DNA from: Minwuia sp.
Lineage (GTDB): Bacteria; Pseudomonadota; Alphaproteobacteria; Minwuiales; Minwuiaceae
Direction of reading: 5' to 3'
Length of the DNA: 64,000 bases
NCBI GenBank assembly: GCA_029210175.1
Contig: JARGPL010000015.1
Coordinates: 1-64,000, forward strand
The translations under genes were made by a program, and so were the position numbers. Of this stretch, positions 42,617-51,430 are shown in pieces. Under the pieces are notes generated by a model. The model saw only the letters and a list, made by a program, of their open reading frames with translations, was not told where the DNA came from and ran no database searches. Every line of letters begins with the position of its first letter. Within the stretch, counting starts at the first letter, position 1.

Positions 42617-43560
42617 TGGCAGAGCAGCAGCAGGGCAAGGGATGGTTTGGCCGCCTGAAGGATGGTCTGAAGCGGTCAACCGGACAGCTGACCGGCAGCA
42701 TCGGGGCCGTATTCACCAAGCGGAAGCTGGATGATGACGCACTGGAGGATCTGGAAGAGATCCTGATCCGGGCCGATCTGGGTGTGCAGGCCGCATCACG
42801 GATCACGGCAGAGATCGCCAGGGGACGCTATGACAAGGACGTCACGGATACGGAGATCAGGGAGGCACTGGCGGAAGCGGTTGCCAAGACGCTGGAACCT
42901 GTGGCGAAGCCCCTGCTGATCGACCCGGCCCAGCGCCCGAACGTCGTTCTGGTTGTCGGCGTCAATGGTGTCGGCAAGACCACGACCATCGGCAAGATTG
43001 CGCACGATCAGGCGCAGGCCGGGCGCAAGGTGGTGCTGTGCGCCGGGGATACGTTCCGTGCCGCCGCCATCGACCAGCTGAAGATCTGGGGGGAGCGCAC
43101 GGGGGCCGAGGTTGTGGCCCGCGAAACGGGGGCCGATTCCGCCGGGCTGGCATTCGACGCCCTGATACGTGCGCGCGAGGTTTCGGCGGATCTGCTGCTG
43201 ATCGACACGGCGGGTCGTCTGCAGAACAAGGCCACATTGATGGCCGAGCTCGAGAAGATCATCCGGGTTCTCAAGAAGCAGGATGAGAGCGCACCGCATG
43301 CCGTGTTGCTGGTTCTGGATGCAACGACCGGTCAGAACGCCATCAATCAGGTGGAGGTGTTCCGCAACGTCTGTGACGTCACCGGCCTTGTCATGACCAA
43401 GCTTGACGGATCGGCACGTGGTGGCGTGCTGGTGGCCGTGGCGGAGAAGTTCGGCCTGCCAGTGCACTACATCGGTGTTGGCGAACAGGCCGGGGACCTG
43501 CGGCCCTTTTCAGCAACAGAGTTCGCCCAGGCCCTCTGCGGCGTTGCTGACGGGTCGTGA
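42616..43560 (+). CDS. ftsY: Signal recognition particle receptor FtsY
   Basis: A 314-residue FtsY of the short alphaproteobacterial type: about 30 N-terminal residues, the N domain (LDDDALEDLEEILIRADLGV), then the G domain with VNGVGKTTTIGKIA, DTFRAAAIDQL, DTAGR and TKLDG-SARGG. It docks ribosome-SRP complexes at the membrane. Overlaps with mtaB (TGATG) and hprK (TGATG) imply coupled translation in one operon. No long acidic A domain is present. Confidence 0.96.
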   Translation: MAEQQQGKGWFGRLKDGLKRSTGQLTGSIGAVFTKRKLDDDALEDLEEILIRADLGVQAASRITAEIARGRYDKDVTDTEIREALAEAVAKTLEPVAKPLLIDPAQRPNVVLVVGVNGVGKTTTIGKIAHDQAQAGRKVVLCAGDTFRAAAIDQLKIWGERTGAEVVARETGADSAGLAFDALIRAREVSADLLLIDTAGRLQNKATLMAELEKIIRVLKKQDESAPHAVLLVLDATTGQNAINQVEVFRNVCDVTGLVMTKLDGSARGGVLVAVAEKFGLPVHYIGVGEQAGDLRPFSATEFAQALCGVADGS

Positions 43561-44021
43561 TGGACAAGACTCCAGACGGAATCATGCATGGAACCGTCGT
43601 CGCCCTTGATGGGTCAGGCGTCCTGTTGCGTGGCCCGTCCGGGTCAGGCAAGTCGGACCTGGCGCTGCGGCTGCTGAGTGAGGGATGGACCCTGATCGCT
43701 GATGATCGGGTTATTCTTTATCCCTTTGAAAACAGGATTCTGGCGCGATGTCCTGATGCGTTGCTGGGGCTTCTGGAGGTCCGTGGACAGGGCGTCGTCC
43801 GCCTGATGACCGGGGAATGGACAGCGGCAGCGGATGTGCGGCTGGTTGTTGATCTGGTGGCCCGTCCCGACGATGTTGCACGCATGCCGGAGCCAGCGCT
43901 TTTTCGCCATTCAGGTATCGATTGCCCTTTGATCTCGCTATACCCATTTCAGGCATCCGCTGCGGCCAGACTGCGGCTTGCGCTGTTGCTCATTTCAGAA
44001 CCGGGAAAGCTTGTGCAATGA
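43560..44021 (+). CDS. hprK: HPr kinase/phosphorylase, short alphaproteobacterial type
   Basis: A 153-residue HprK that equals only the C-terminal kinase domain of the long Firmicute enzyme. The P-loop GPSGSGKSD (about 25-33) and IADDRV are clear. Short HprK proteins are normal in alphaproteobacteria. Its likely target is Ser54 in the HPr encoded 1.8 kb downstream. ATG at 43560 overlaps the ftsY stop; the last four bases overlap rapZ. Confidence 0.92.
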   Translation: MDKTPDGIMHGTVVALDGSGVLLRGPSGSGKSDLALRLLSEGWTLIADDRVILYPFENRILARCPDALLGLLEVRGQGVVRLMTGEWTAAADVRLVVDLVARPDDVARMPEPALFRHSGIDCPLISLYPFQASAAARLRLALLLISEPGKLVQ

Positions 44022-44905
44022 CGGAAATGACAGACCTGTCGATGGATCGCGATGAGCTGTTGCTGGTCACGGGACTGTCCGGCGCGGGCAAGAGTTCCGC
44101 CCTGAAGATGCTGGAAGACATGGGGTGGGAAGTCATCGACAACCTGCCTCTGGTTCTGCTGCCTGGCTTGTTGGAACGCAATGATGGAGAGGGCAGCAAG
44201 CGCCGTTTCCTGGCCGTGGGGATCGACAGCCGGACCCGGGATTTTGACCCGGACGCGCTGGATGAACAGCTGACGTCTTTGCGTCACAGGGGGGGGATCA
44301 ACGTCCGGTTCTGCTATTTCACCTGCGATCCCGATGTCCTGCAGAACCGGTTCACGGAAACCCGGCGCCGTCACCCCATGGCCCGGGACCGCACAGTGGC
44401 TGATGGTATCCGCATCGAGCAGGAGATGTTCGACACCCTGCGTGACCGGGTCGACCGGGTCATCGACACGACCAACCTGTCGCTGCCGGATCTGCGGGCG
44501 CATCTGCGACGCCTGTTCGACATCTCCGATGACCAGCGGGTGCAGATACATGTCGTATCGTTCTCGTTCCGCCGCGGGCTGCCCCGGGCTGCGGACCTGG
44601 TGTTTGACGTGCGGTTTCTCGACAACCCCTACTACGTTCCGCATCTGCGTGCCGGCACGGGGCTGGATGCCCCGGTGCAGGCGCATATCCAGACTGATTC
44701 GGCCTGGACGCCGTTCATCGACAAGCTGGAGGACATGCTGTCGTTCCTGCTGCCCCGCTACGTCAGCGAAGGTAAGTCCTATCTGACGATTGCCATCGGC
44801 TGCACCGGCGGGCGGCACAGGTCGGTTTTCACGACAGAAGAGATTGCACGGCGCTTGCGCGGCGATGACACTCGTGTGACCGTTCGGCATCGTGATCTGC
44901 CCTGA
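44018..44905 (+). CDS. rapZ: RapZ-family nucleotide-binding protein
   Basis: A 295-residue RapZ/YvcJ protein. The P-loop is GLSGAGKS (about 19-26), followed by DMGWEVIDNLPLVLLPGLL, and the C-terminal domain carries TIAIGCTGGRHRSVF, the conserved RNA/ligand-binding part. In enterobacteria RapZ feeds GlmZ small RNA to RNase E and senses glucosamine-6-phosphate; whether that holds here is unknown. ATGA overlaps hprK, linking it to the PTS genes downstream. Confidence 0.94.
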   Translation: MTEMTDLSMDRDELLLVTGLSGAGKSSALKMLEDMGWEVIDNLPLVLLPGLLERNDGEGSKRRFLAVGIDSRTRDFDPDALDEQLTSLRHRGGINVRFCYFTCDPDVLQNRFTETRRRHPMARDRTVADGIRIEQEMFDTLRDRVDRVIDTTNLSLPDLRAHLRRLFDISDDQRVQIHVVSFSFRRGLPRAADLVFDVRFLDNPYYVPHLRAGTGLDAPVQAHIQTDSAWTPFIDKLEDMLSFLLPRYVSEGKSYLTIAIGCTGGRHRSVFTTEEIARRLRGDDTRVTVRHRDLP

Positions 44906-44944
44906 CATGGCAGATCACCATCAGGGCAATGGAGACGGGTAGCG

Positions 44945-45352
44945 ATGATCGGCATGGTGCTGGTGACGCATGGTCGGCTGGCGGAAGAATTCATCGCCGC
45001 GACAGAACATGTGGTCGGCGCGCAGGAGAACGTCAGGGCGATCTCCATCGGTCCCGACGATGACATGGAACAGCGCCGCAAGGATATCATGGACGCTGTC
45101 GAGGCAGTGGATGACGGCTCCGGCGTGGTCCTGCTGACCGACATGTTCGGCGGCACGCCGTCGAACCTGGCGATTTCCATGATGGATCAGGGGGAGGTCG
45201 AGGTGATTGCAGGCATGAACCTGCCGATGTTGATCAAGCTCGCCACGGTGCGTGAGAAATCCACATTGGCCGAGGCGGCTGCCATCGCACAGGAGGCCGG
45301 ACGCAAGTACATCAACGTGGCGTCCCAGGTCCTGAATGGCGGCGATCAGTGA
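44945..45352 (+). CDS. PTS EIIA component, mannose type
   Basis: A 135-residue EIIA-Man domain. The phosphorylated histidine is His9 (MVLVTHGRLAEE), and VVLLTDMFGGTPSNLA (about 60-75) is the family motif. No EIIB, EIIC or EIID gene is near, so it would not feed a sugar permease but act as a phosphorylation sensor. GGAGACGGG precedes the ATG. Its stop overlaps the GTG start of the HPr gene. Confidence 0.94.
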   Translation: MIGMVLVTHGRLAEEFIAATEHVVGAQENVRAISIGPDDDMEQRRKDIMDAVEAVDDGSGVVLLTDMFGGTPSNLAISMMDQGEVEVIAGMNLPMLIKLATVREKSTLAEAAAIAQEAGRKYINVASQVLNGGDQ

Positions 45353-45642
45353 ATGAACAGACCACATCAGGCCCTGTCACCAGGCGCCTGACCATCTGCA
45401 ACGAAAAGGGCCTGCATGCCCGCGCTGCGGCCAAGTTCGTCACCTGCGTTGCGGGCTGGGACGCTCGGGTGACGGTGGAGAAGGACGGTGCATCGGTCAC
45501 GGGCGATTCGATCATGGGCCTGATGATGCTTGCGGCCTCGAAGGGGACGGAGATCTGCGTCACTGCCGAGGGGCAGGACGCTGAGGAAGCGATCAAGGCG
45601 CTCGGCAATCTGGTGTCTGGACGCTTTGACGAGGGCCGGTGA
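45349..45642 (+). CDS. ptsH: Phosphocarrier protein HPr
   Basis: A 97-residue HPr. EI would phosphorylate His23 (NEKGLHARAAAKF), and Ser54 (GDSIMGLMML) is the HprK target, so both regulatory sites are intact. There is a polar N-terminal extension of about 10 residues. The GTG start overlaps the EIIA stop by four bases, and its stop overlaps the EI start. It could equally be called NPr-like. Confidence 0.93.
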   Translation: MNEQTTSGPVTRRLTICNEKGLHARAAAKFVTCVAGWDARVTVEKDGASVTGDSIMGLMMLAASKGTEICVTAEGQDAEEAIKALGNLVSGRFDEGR

Positions 45643-47387
45643 ACGGCCTGCCTGAAAATGCGTTGAGTGGCCTCGGGGTCGCTGACGGCATCGCCATTGG
45701 CCCGGCACATGTTGTCGAGGGCGGTGTGGACCGGGTGCTGGAATTCCGCATTTCAGCCGGACGTATCCCAATCGAGATCGAACGGTTTCAGGCGGCAACA
45801 GTCACGGCGTCGCAGCAGCTCGAGCGGCTGCGGGAACAGTCGCGCCGGATCGGCGGTGGCGCAGGCGAGGAAATGGATTATCTGCTCTCTGCCCACGCCA
45901 GCATGCTGGCCGGTTCTCGCCTGACCCGTGGCGTGGAACAGCGCATCAGGGACCGGAGGATCAACGCCGAAGCGGCAGTGCAGCGGGAGATCGCGGCGAT
46001 TGTCCGCCAGTTCAAGGCACTTTCTGACCCATATCTCGCCGCGCGGGCGGATGACGTGCGCGACCTCGGACGCCGGCTGATCCGCGCGCTGGGGGGGGAG
46101 CGGACGGAGCCGTTCGCCGACATCACGCCAGGGTCGGTTGTCGTCGCGCGAGAGATCACGCCAGCGGACATGGCGGCAATGGAACCGGGTCAGGTCACCG
46201 GACTGGCGGCAGAGATCGGTGGTGCAGACGGCCATACCGCGATCATGGCGCGTGGCCTCGGCATTTCGGCTGTTCTGGGGGTGCCGGACCTGGTTGCCAA
46301 CATCCGCCAGGGTGATCAGGTGATCATCGACGGGCAGGCGGGCATCGTGATTGTCCGCCCCGACAAGGCAACCATCGACAACTACCGCCGTCAGCGAACG
46401 ACGTTGCTGCGCCGTCGTCGTGCGCTGGCAAAGCTGAAGGACCTGCCGTCGGAAACCCGGGATGGCGTCGCGGTTCACCTGCAGGCAAACGTCGAACTGC
46501 CCATCGAGGCGGAGCAGGCACTGGGGTTCGGCGCGGAAGGCATTGGACTGCTGCGCAGTGAGTTCCAGTTCATGGCAGCAGAGACCGAACCCGACGAAGA
46601 CTGTCAGTACGAACAGCTGGCGAGCATTGTCCGGGGCATGGATGGGCGGCCGGTGACGATCCGCACGCTGGATGTGGGGTTCGACAAGCTGCCGCCGTCC
46701 ATGGTGGAGGGGTTGCCGCCGGGCGACAATCCGGCCCTGGGACTGCGGGCGATACGATTGTCCCTGCTGCGTCCTGCCCTGCTGGAAACACAGCTTGCCG
46801 CGATCCTGCGCGCCGCGAACCACGGGCCCGTGCGCATCCTGCTGCCGATGATCACGACGGTCAGCGAAATCGTCGCCGTCCGGGCGGCCATGGTGCGCGT
46901 TGCCCGCAAGCTGAAACGGCGCAAGGTCGATATTCCCGACCCCCTGCCACCACTTGGCGTGATGATCGAAGTCCCGGCGGCGGCGCTTTCCGCGGATGCC
47001 CTCGCCCGGGTCTGCGATTTCTTCTCCATCGGGACCAACGACCTGACCATGTACACGCTGGCTCTGGACCGCACCAACGAGCAGGTGGCGTCCCTCTATG
47101 ACCCGCTGCATCCGGGCGTCCTGCGCCTGATGCAGTTCGCGGTGGCGGCGGCTCTGCGCGCAGGTATTCCGGTCAATGTCTGTGGCGAAATGGCGGGCGA
47201 CCCACGTTTCGCGCCCCTGCTCATCGGGCTGGGCATTCGTGATCTGTCGATGGCCGTTGGCAGCATACCCCTGGTGAAACAGCGCATCCGCCGCCTTGAT
47301 ACCGTCGCCGCGGCCGAGCATGCCGACATGGTCATGGCGCAGACGGATCCCGCGCGGTCGGCGGAGTTGCTCGATGCCGCCCCATGA
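45639..47387 (+). CDS. ptsI: PTS Enzyme I (phosphoenolpyruvate-protein phosphotransferase)
   Basis: A 582-residue Enzyme I without an N-terminal GAF domain, so not PtsP. The phosphohistidine is His199 in GGADGHTAIMAR, where GG-x-x-S-H is usual; the serine before it is replaced by glycine. The PEP-binding half has LLRSEFQFM, DNPALGLRAIR and the catalytic Cys515 (NVCGEMAGD). It starts with GTG inside the end of the HPr gene and overlaps meaB by 14 bp. It feeds HPr and the EIIA, completing the relay. Confidence 0.93.
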   Translation: MNGLPENALSGLGVADGIAIGPAHVVEGGVDRVLEFRISAGRIPIEIERFQAATVTASQQLERLREQSRRIGGGAGEEMDYLLSAHASMLAGSRLTRGVEQRIRDRRINAEAAVQREIAAIVRQFKALSDPYLAARADDVRDLGRRLIRALGGERTEPFADITPGSVVVAREITPADMAAMEPGQVTGLAAEIGGADGHTAIMARGLGISAVLGVPDLVANIRQGDQVIIDGQAGIVIVRPDKATIDNYRRQRTTLLRRRRALAKLKDLPSETRDGVAVHLQANVELPIEAEQALGFGAEGIGLLRSEFQFMAAETEPDEDCQYEQLASIVRGMDGRPVTIRTLDVGFDKLPPSMVEGLPPGDNPALGLRAIRLSLLRPALLETQLAAILRAANHGPVRILLPMITTVSEIVAVRAAMVRVARKLKRRKVDIPDPLPPLGVMIEVPAAALSADALARVCDFFSIGTNDLTMYTLALDRTNEQVASLYDPLHPGVLRLMQFAVAAALRAGIPVNVCGEMAGDPRFAPLLIGLGIRDLSMAVGSIPLVKQRIRRLDTVAAAEHADMVMAQTDPARSAELLDAAP

Positions 47388-48309
47388 TCCCTCATGGCTC
47401 ACCGATTTCCTGGCCGGTGACCGACGCGCCCTGTCGCGCGCCATCACCCTTGTCGAGAACGAGGGACCTGCCGCCGCTGACGTGCTGGCCGCCATCCGTG
47501 GTCATCTGGGCCAGGCACTCACCATTGGTTTCACCGGTCCGCCGGGCGCGGGCAAGTCGACGCTGGTGAATGCCTTCGTGCGGGTGCAGCGGGAACGGGG
47601 CCGGACGGTTGGCGTCGTTGCGGTCGATCCGTCCAGCCCCGTCACCGGGGGTGCCATTCTGGGCGACCGGATCCGCATGACGGGTCATTCGGGCGACCGG
47701 GGCGTGTTTGTCCGGTCGCTGGCCAGCCGTGGGCATCTGGGCGGACTCTCGCGATCTGCGGTCCGGGTGATCGACTGCATGGATGCGTCCGGTCTCGATA
47801 TCGTTGTCATCGAAACTGTTGGTGCGGGCCAGTCGGAGGTCGAGATCGCGGAGGTCGCGGACATCAAGGTGGTCGTCGCAGCCCCCGGCCTGGGGGATGA
47901 CGTTCAGGCCATCAAGGCCGGAATCCTGGAGATTGCAGACATCCTGGTGGTCAACAAGGGGGATCACCCGCTCAGCGCCCAGACCGCACGCTATCTGAAG
48001 ACCATGGTCGGCATGCAGGACCGCGATCCCCCGACGGAGGTCATGCGCACCACCGCGACGACGGGGCAGGGGGTGGAGGCACTGGCCGATCAGGTGGATC
48101 TGCTGGGGCGGCACCGGCGCGACGCCGCACCCATGACCCGCAATCGCCGCCTGCTGGTGCGTGCGGCACAGGACCTGTTGCGGCTGCGCCTGGCCCAGGC
48201 TGACCCGGAAGACATCGATGTGCTCGCCCGACAATTGCTGGCGGGTGAAAAGACGGTCGAGAACGCCGCGCTGGAACTTGTCCGGCAGATACTGGAGGAT
48301 CCATCATGA
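47374..48309 (+). CDS. meaB: Methylmalonyl-CoA mutase-associated GTPase MeaB
   Basis: A 311-residue G3E GTPase. Walker A GPPGAGKST (about 55-63), VVAVDPSSPVTGGAILGDRI, ETVGAGQSEVEIA and NKGD are diagnostic for MeaB/ArgK. It loads and protects the B12 cofactor of methylmalonyl-CoA mutase. No mutase gene is in the window, but pccA at 9.9 kb belongs to the same propionyl-CoA route. Its position at the end of the PTS gene chain is unusual. It overlaps the aminotransferase start by four bases. Confidence 0.93.
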   Translation: MPPHDPSWLTDFLAGDRRALSRAITLVENEGPAAADVLAAIRGHLGQALTIGFTGPPGAGKSTLVNAFVRVQRERGRTVGVVAVDPSSPVTGGAILGDRIRMTGHSGDRGVFVRSLASRGHLGGLSRSAVRVIDCMDASGLDIVVIETVGAGQSEVEIAEVADIKVVVAAPGLGDDVQAIKAGILEIADILVVNKGDHPLSAQTARYLKTMVGMQDRDPPTEVMRTTATTGQGVEALADQVDLLGRHRRDAAPMTRNRRLLVRAAQDLLRLRLAQADPEDIDVLARQLLAGEKTVENAALELVRQILEDPS

Positions 48310-49472
48310 GCCGCATTCCCCCGCAGGTCCGCGACCTGATTCATGCCCTGCCGGATTCGCGGATCAGGGAGATATCCCTGTTCGGTGCCGGAAAGCCTGG
48401 CCTTATCCCGCTCTGGTTCGGTGAATCGGATGAACAGACACCGGATTTCATCAAGGACGCGGCACGCGCCGCGATGGATCAGGGGGAAACGTTCTATGCC
48501 CCCAACGCTGGCGTTGCGCCGTTACGGCACGAGATCAAATCCTACATGACACGGCTCTATGGCCGTGAATTCGGCCTGAACCGCTTCGTGGTCACGGCGT
48601 CGGGGATGAACGCGATCATCCTGACCATGCAGGCCCTGCTGGACCCGGGTGACAACATGCTTGCGGTGACCCCGGTCTGGCCGAACTGCAAGGAAACTGC
48701 CGCGATCATGGGGGCCGAAGTGCGCGATGTGCCCCTGTCGGAGGCGGATGGTGGCTGGAGCCTGGATCTGGATCGGCTGTTCGATGCTGCCGATGACCGG
48801 ACCCGCGTGATCTTCATCAACAGTCCGGGCAATCCGACCGGCTGGATGATGCCGGAGGGCCAGCGTGACGCGATCCTGCAATGGGCACGGCATCGGGGCA
48901 TCTGGATCGTGGCCGATGATGTCTATGCCCGACTGGTCTATGACCGCCCGCATGCTCCGGCCTTCGTGGAGGTCGCTGACCCGGACGACAGGCTGATCGC
49001 GATCAACAGCTTTTCCAAGAGCTGGTCGATGACTGGCTGGCGTCTGGGCTGGATCACGGCACCCGTATCCCTGCTCGGCGATCTGGAAAAGCTCAACGAA
49101 TACAATATTGCCGGGCCGACGACGTTCGTGCAGCACGCGGGGGCGGTCGCGCTGCGGGACGGTGATGGCTATGTCGCCGAATTGCTGGAAAGGTTACGCC
49201 GTCGTCGCGATCTTGTGGCCCAGGGTCTCAGCCAGTTCTCCCGCGTGCGGTTCGCGTCGCCGGAAGCCGCATTCTATGCCTTTTTCTCTGTCGATGGCGT
49301 GACGGACAGCCTGGAATTTGCCCGCCGTATCGTCAGCGAGGCGGGCGTCGGCCTTGCCCCGGGAAACGCCTTCGGTGACCAGGGTGAGGGCTATCTGCGC
49401 CTCTGCTTTGCGTCTTCCGAAGCGGCTCTTTCCGATGCGCTGGAACGAATGCGTCCGCTGCTTGACGACTAG
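48306..49472 (+). CDS. Class I/II PLP-dependent aminotransferase
   Basis: A 388-residue aminotransferase. Key features are FYAPNAGVAPLRHEI, ASGMNAIILTMQALL, NSPGNPTGW and Schiff-base Lys238 in SFSKSWSMTGWRLG. It differs clearly from the other aminotransferase at 29.2 kb. The substrate is unknown. GGAGG lies before the ATG, which overlaps the meaB stop by four bases. A gap of about 395 bp after it ends the overlapping chain. Confidence 0.9.
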   Translation: MSRIPPQVRDLIHALPDSRIREISLFGAGKPGLIPLWFGESDEQTPDFIKDAARAAMDQGETFYAPNAGVAPLRHEIKSYMTRLYGREFGLNRFVVTASGMNAIILTMQALLDPGDNMLAVTPVWPNCKETAAIMGAEVRDVPLSEADGGWSLDLDRLFDAADDRTRVIFINSPGNPTGWMMPEGQRDAILQWARHRGIWIVADDVYARLVYDRPHAPAFVEVADPDDRLIAINSFSKSWSMTGWRLGWITAPVSLLGDLEKLNEYNIAGPTTFVQHAGAVALRDGDGYVAELLERLRRRRDLVAQGLSQFSRVRFASPEAAFYAFFSVDGVTDSLEFARRIVSEAGVGLAPGNAFGDQGEGYLRLCFASSEAALSDALERMRPLLDD

Positions 49473-49867
49473 GGCTGGCGCGCCGGTCCGTCCAGTACGC
49501 TCTTTGCTTCAGGTATTGCAGGAGCGATTGACCGCAAAGCATTTCTTAACCCAACTGCCATACACCTAACGCGCTGGCGGGAGGAGCGGACGTGTGCCTC
49601 GGACTGTGGCAGAAATGGAGCTGGGAGCATGACGACGGTCGAAACCATGGCCTACGAACGCGGTGACGCTGCCATCCGCTGTTTCTGGTATCTGGACACC
49701 GTTCAACTGGGCCAATACGCGTCAGGCGGAGTCATTATCGTATGCGGTTCCGGGACATGAACGACAAATCACCATCGTGGCTGTGCGCAGGTCAGTCAGG
49801 ATTGTCATTCGTGCAAACAGCCCGTTCGAATACCGAGGCTTGGACGTGCCTGGCGGGAAAGCCTTAG
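49473..49867. other. Intergenic region without a recognised gene
   Basis: About 395 bp between the aminotransferase and the orphan histidine kinase. It contains one short candidate frame (listed separately) and a relatively AT-rich stretch at 49535-49570. An overlapping frame from 49663 to 49950 runs into the kinase gene and has no coding character. No hairpin terminator with a T run was found. Confidence 0.5.
49629..49760 (+). CDS. Possible 43-residue small protein
   Basis: ATG at 49629 is preceded by GGAGCTGGGAG and opens a frame of 43 codons ending SGGVIIVCGSGT. Good ribosome-binding sequence and position in an otherwise empty gap are the only support. No similarity is recognised and it could be chance. 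Confidence 0.25.
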   Translation: MTTVETMAYERGDAAIRCFWYLDTVQLGQYASGGVIIVCGSGT

Positions 49868-51304
49868 ATGCCAGAGACTTCACCAGAAGCACGTGCGTCC
49901 AAATCGCGCGTGAACCCGTGGATGCTCACGTTTCGGGACGCCGAGCTTGAGCGCAAATTTCGTTCAAGCTGGCTGGATGGCACCAGAATACAGAACCTGT
50001 TCTGGGAACTTGGTGCGATAGTTTACTACCTGTCGATGACCGTCGCCTTGCAGGCCGTGCTGCCTGCCGATGAGCAGTACATGATTGAATTGCGCTACGG
50101 TCTCGGGCTGCCGATGATCATCCTGTCGACGCTGCCGCTGCTGCTCCATCCGCAACTCAAGTCGTTCAGTGCAGCGTTCTTTTCCATCGCCGTGATCATC
50201 ATCTTCGGGATTTCCTGCTTCCAGCTGCGCGTCGCGCAGCCACCTGACGACTTCCTGTTCCTGTTCGACATGACCGTCGTGTTCATCTTCGCCCAGCATT
50301 GCAATCGCTCCTTCTTTGTCCAGAATGTATTTCTGGTTTCCGTCCTGTCGCTGACAGCAGGGGTGACGGTCTACGGGTTCGGGGGAAGTGACCTGGCGAC
50401 CAACGTACCCTTTGCACCGTTTGTGCTGACCCTGGCGGGCATTGCGACGATAGGCATCTTCGCCAGCTACACCCGGGAATTTGTCGTTCGGCGAAACTAC
50501 CTGACCGAGCGGCGTTTGCGGGCGGAGAAGACGCGGGCGGAGCAACTGTCTCTGGACGCGGCACAAGCGCTTGAGGCCAAGTCACGTTTCCTCGCGATTG
50601 TCGGCCATGAACTGCGTACCCCCCTGAATGCAATCATCGGCTTCTCTGAACTGGTGCTGAGCGGCGTGACGCGGGAGGGGCGGCCTGACAAGACCAGGGC
50701 CTATGTCGGGGATATTCATCAAAGTGGCCGGCATCTTCTCGGCCTCGTCGAGAGCGTACTGGATTACACCGAAGCGGGTGCGGGGAAGATCAGGATCAAC
50801 GCGGAGGTCGTCGCGCCGATTGATCTGATCAACAACGTCTGCGCCGATGTTGCGCGGTCGCTGAACACGCGCCATCAAACGGCCCTGGTCGATGTTGACG
50901 ATGACGTTCCGGAATTGTCCGTAGATGTACGTCTGGTGAGCCAGTGCCTTGCCAGTCTGCTTTCCAACGCGTCGAAGTTCTCTGCGGTTGGCAGCGACAT
51001 CCGGTGTGCGGCCCGGTGGGCCAGTGATGGCAAGATCGAGATCACGGTCACGGATCAGGGTCAGGGTCTGGGTGAGGCGAATACGGAATTGCTGTTCGAT
51101 CCGTTTGCCCAGGCAGATGACGGTCCGACCCGGCGGACCGAAGGGCTGGGAATCGGTCTGCCGCTGACACGCGCCCTGATGCGCGCGCACGACGGCGACG
51201 TGCGGCTCGCCACGCGGGCAGGTGTGGGAACGGTGGCCACACTGATCTTTCCCATGGACAGGATCGTGCACCAGGCGACGAAGGTGCAGCCAGCCCTGCT
51301 CTGA
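49868..51304 (+). CDS. Orphan membrane sensor histidine kinase
   Basis: A 478-residue kinase. An N-terminal polar stretch with MLTFRDAELERKF precedes about six membrane helices (45-205), a sensor layout shared with some adenylate cyclases. A short coiled linker leads to HisKA with His247 (AIVGHELRTPLNA) and an ATPase domain with a non-standard N box (LLSNASKFS) and GLGIGLPLTRALM. No response regulator is adjacent. The signal is unknown; the multi-helix head suggests a membrane-embedded cue. Confidence 0.88.
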   Translation: MPETSPEARASKSRVNPWMLTFRDAELERKFRSSWLDGTRIQNLFWELGAIVYYLSMTVALQAVLPADEQYMIELRYGLGLPMIILSTLPLLLHPQLKSFSAAFFSIAVIIIFGISCFQLRVAQPPDDFLFLFDMTVVFIFAQHCNRSFFVQNVFLVSVLSLTAGVTVYGFGGSDLATNVPFAPFVLTLAGIATIGIFASYTREFVVRRNYLTERRLRAEKTRAEQLSLDAAQALEAKSRFLAIVGHELRTPLNAIIGFSELVLSGVTREGRPDKTRAYVGDIHQSGRHLLGLVESVLDYTEAGAGKIRINAEVVAPIDLINNVCADVARSLNTRHQTALVDVDDDVPELSVDVRLVSQCLASLLSNASKFSAVGSDIRCAARWASDGKIEITVTDQGQGLGEANTELLFDPFAQADDGPTRRTEGLGIGLPLTRALMRAHDGDVRLATRAGVGTVATLIFPMDRIVHQATKVQPALL

Positions 51305-51430
51305 GGCTGACGGCCCGATGATGGGAAATATCCGCCAACTGCTGCCCCTGTGCCGATCCGGCGTATTGGCCGACGGTCCGTGTTGGGGCAGAATGATGCC
51401 ATATATTTCCAATCCGTCGGGGAGCACGTC

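Noticed and set aside
45753-47495. A 580-codon minus-strand frame
   Set aside because: It is antisense to ptsI and lacks domain features.
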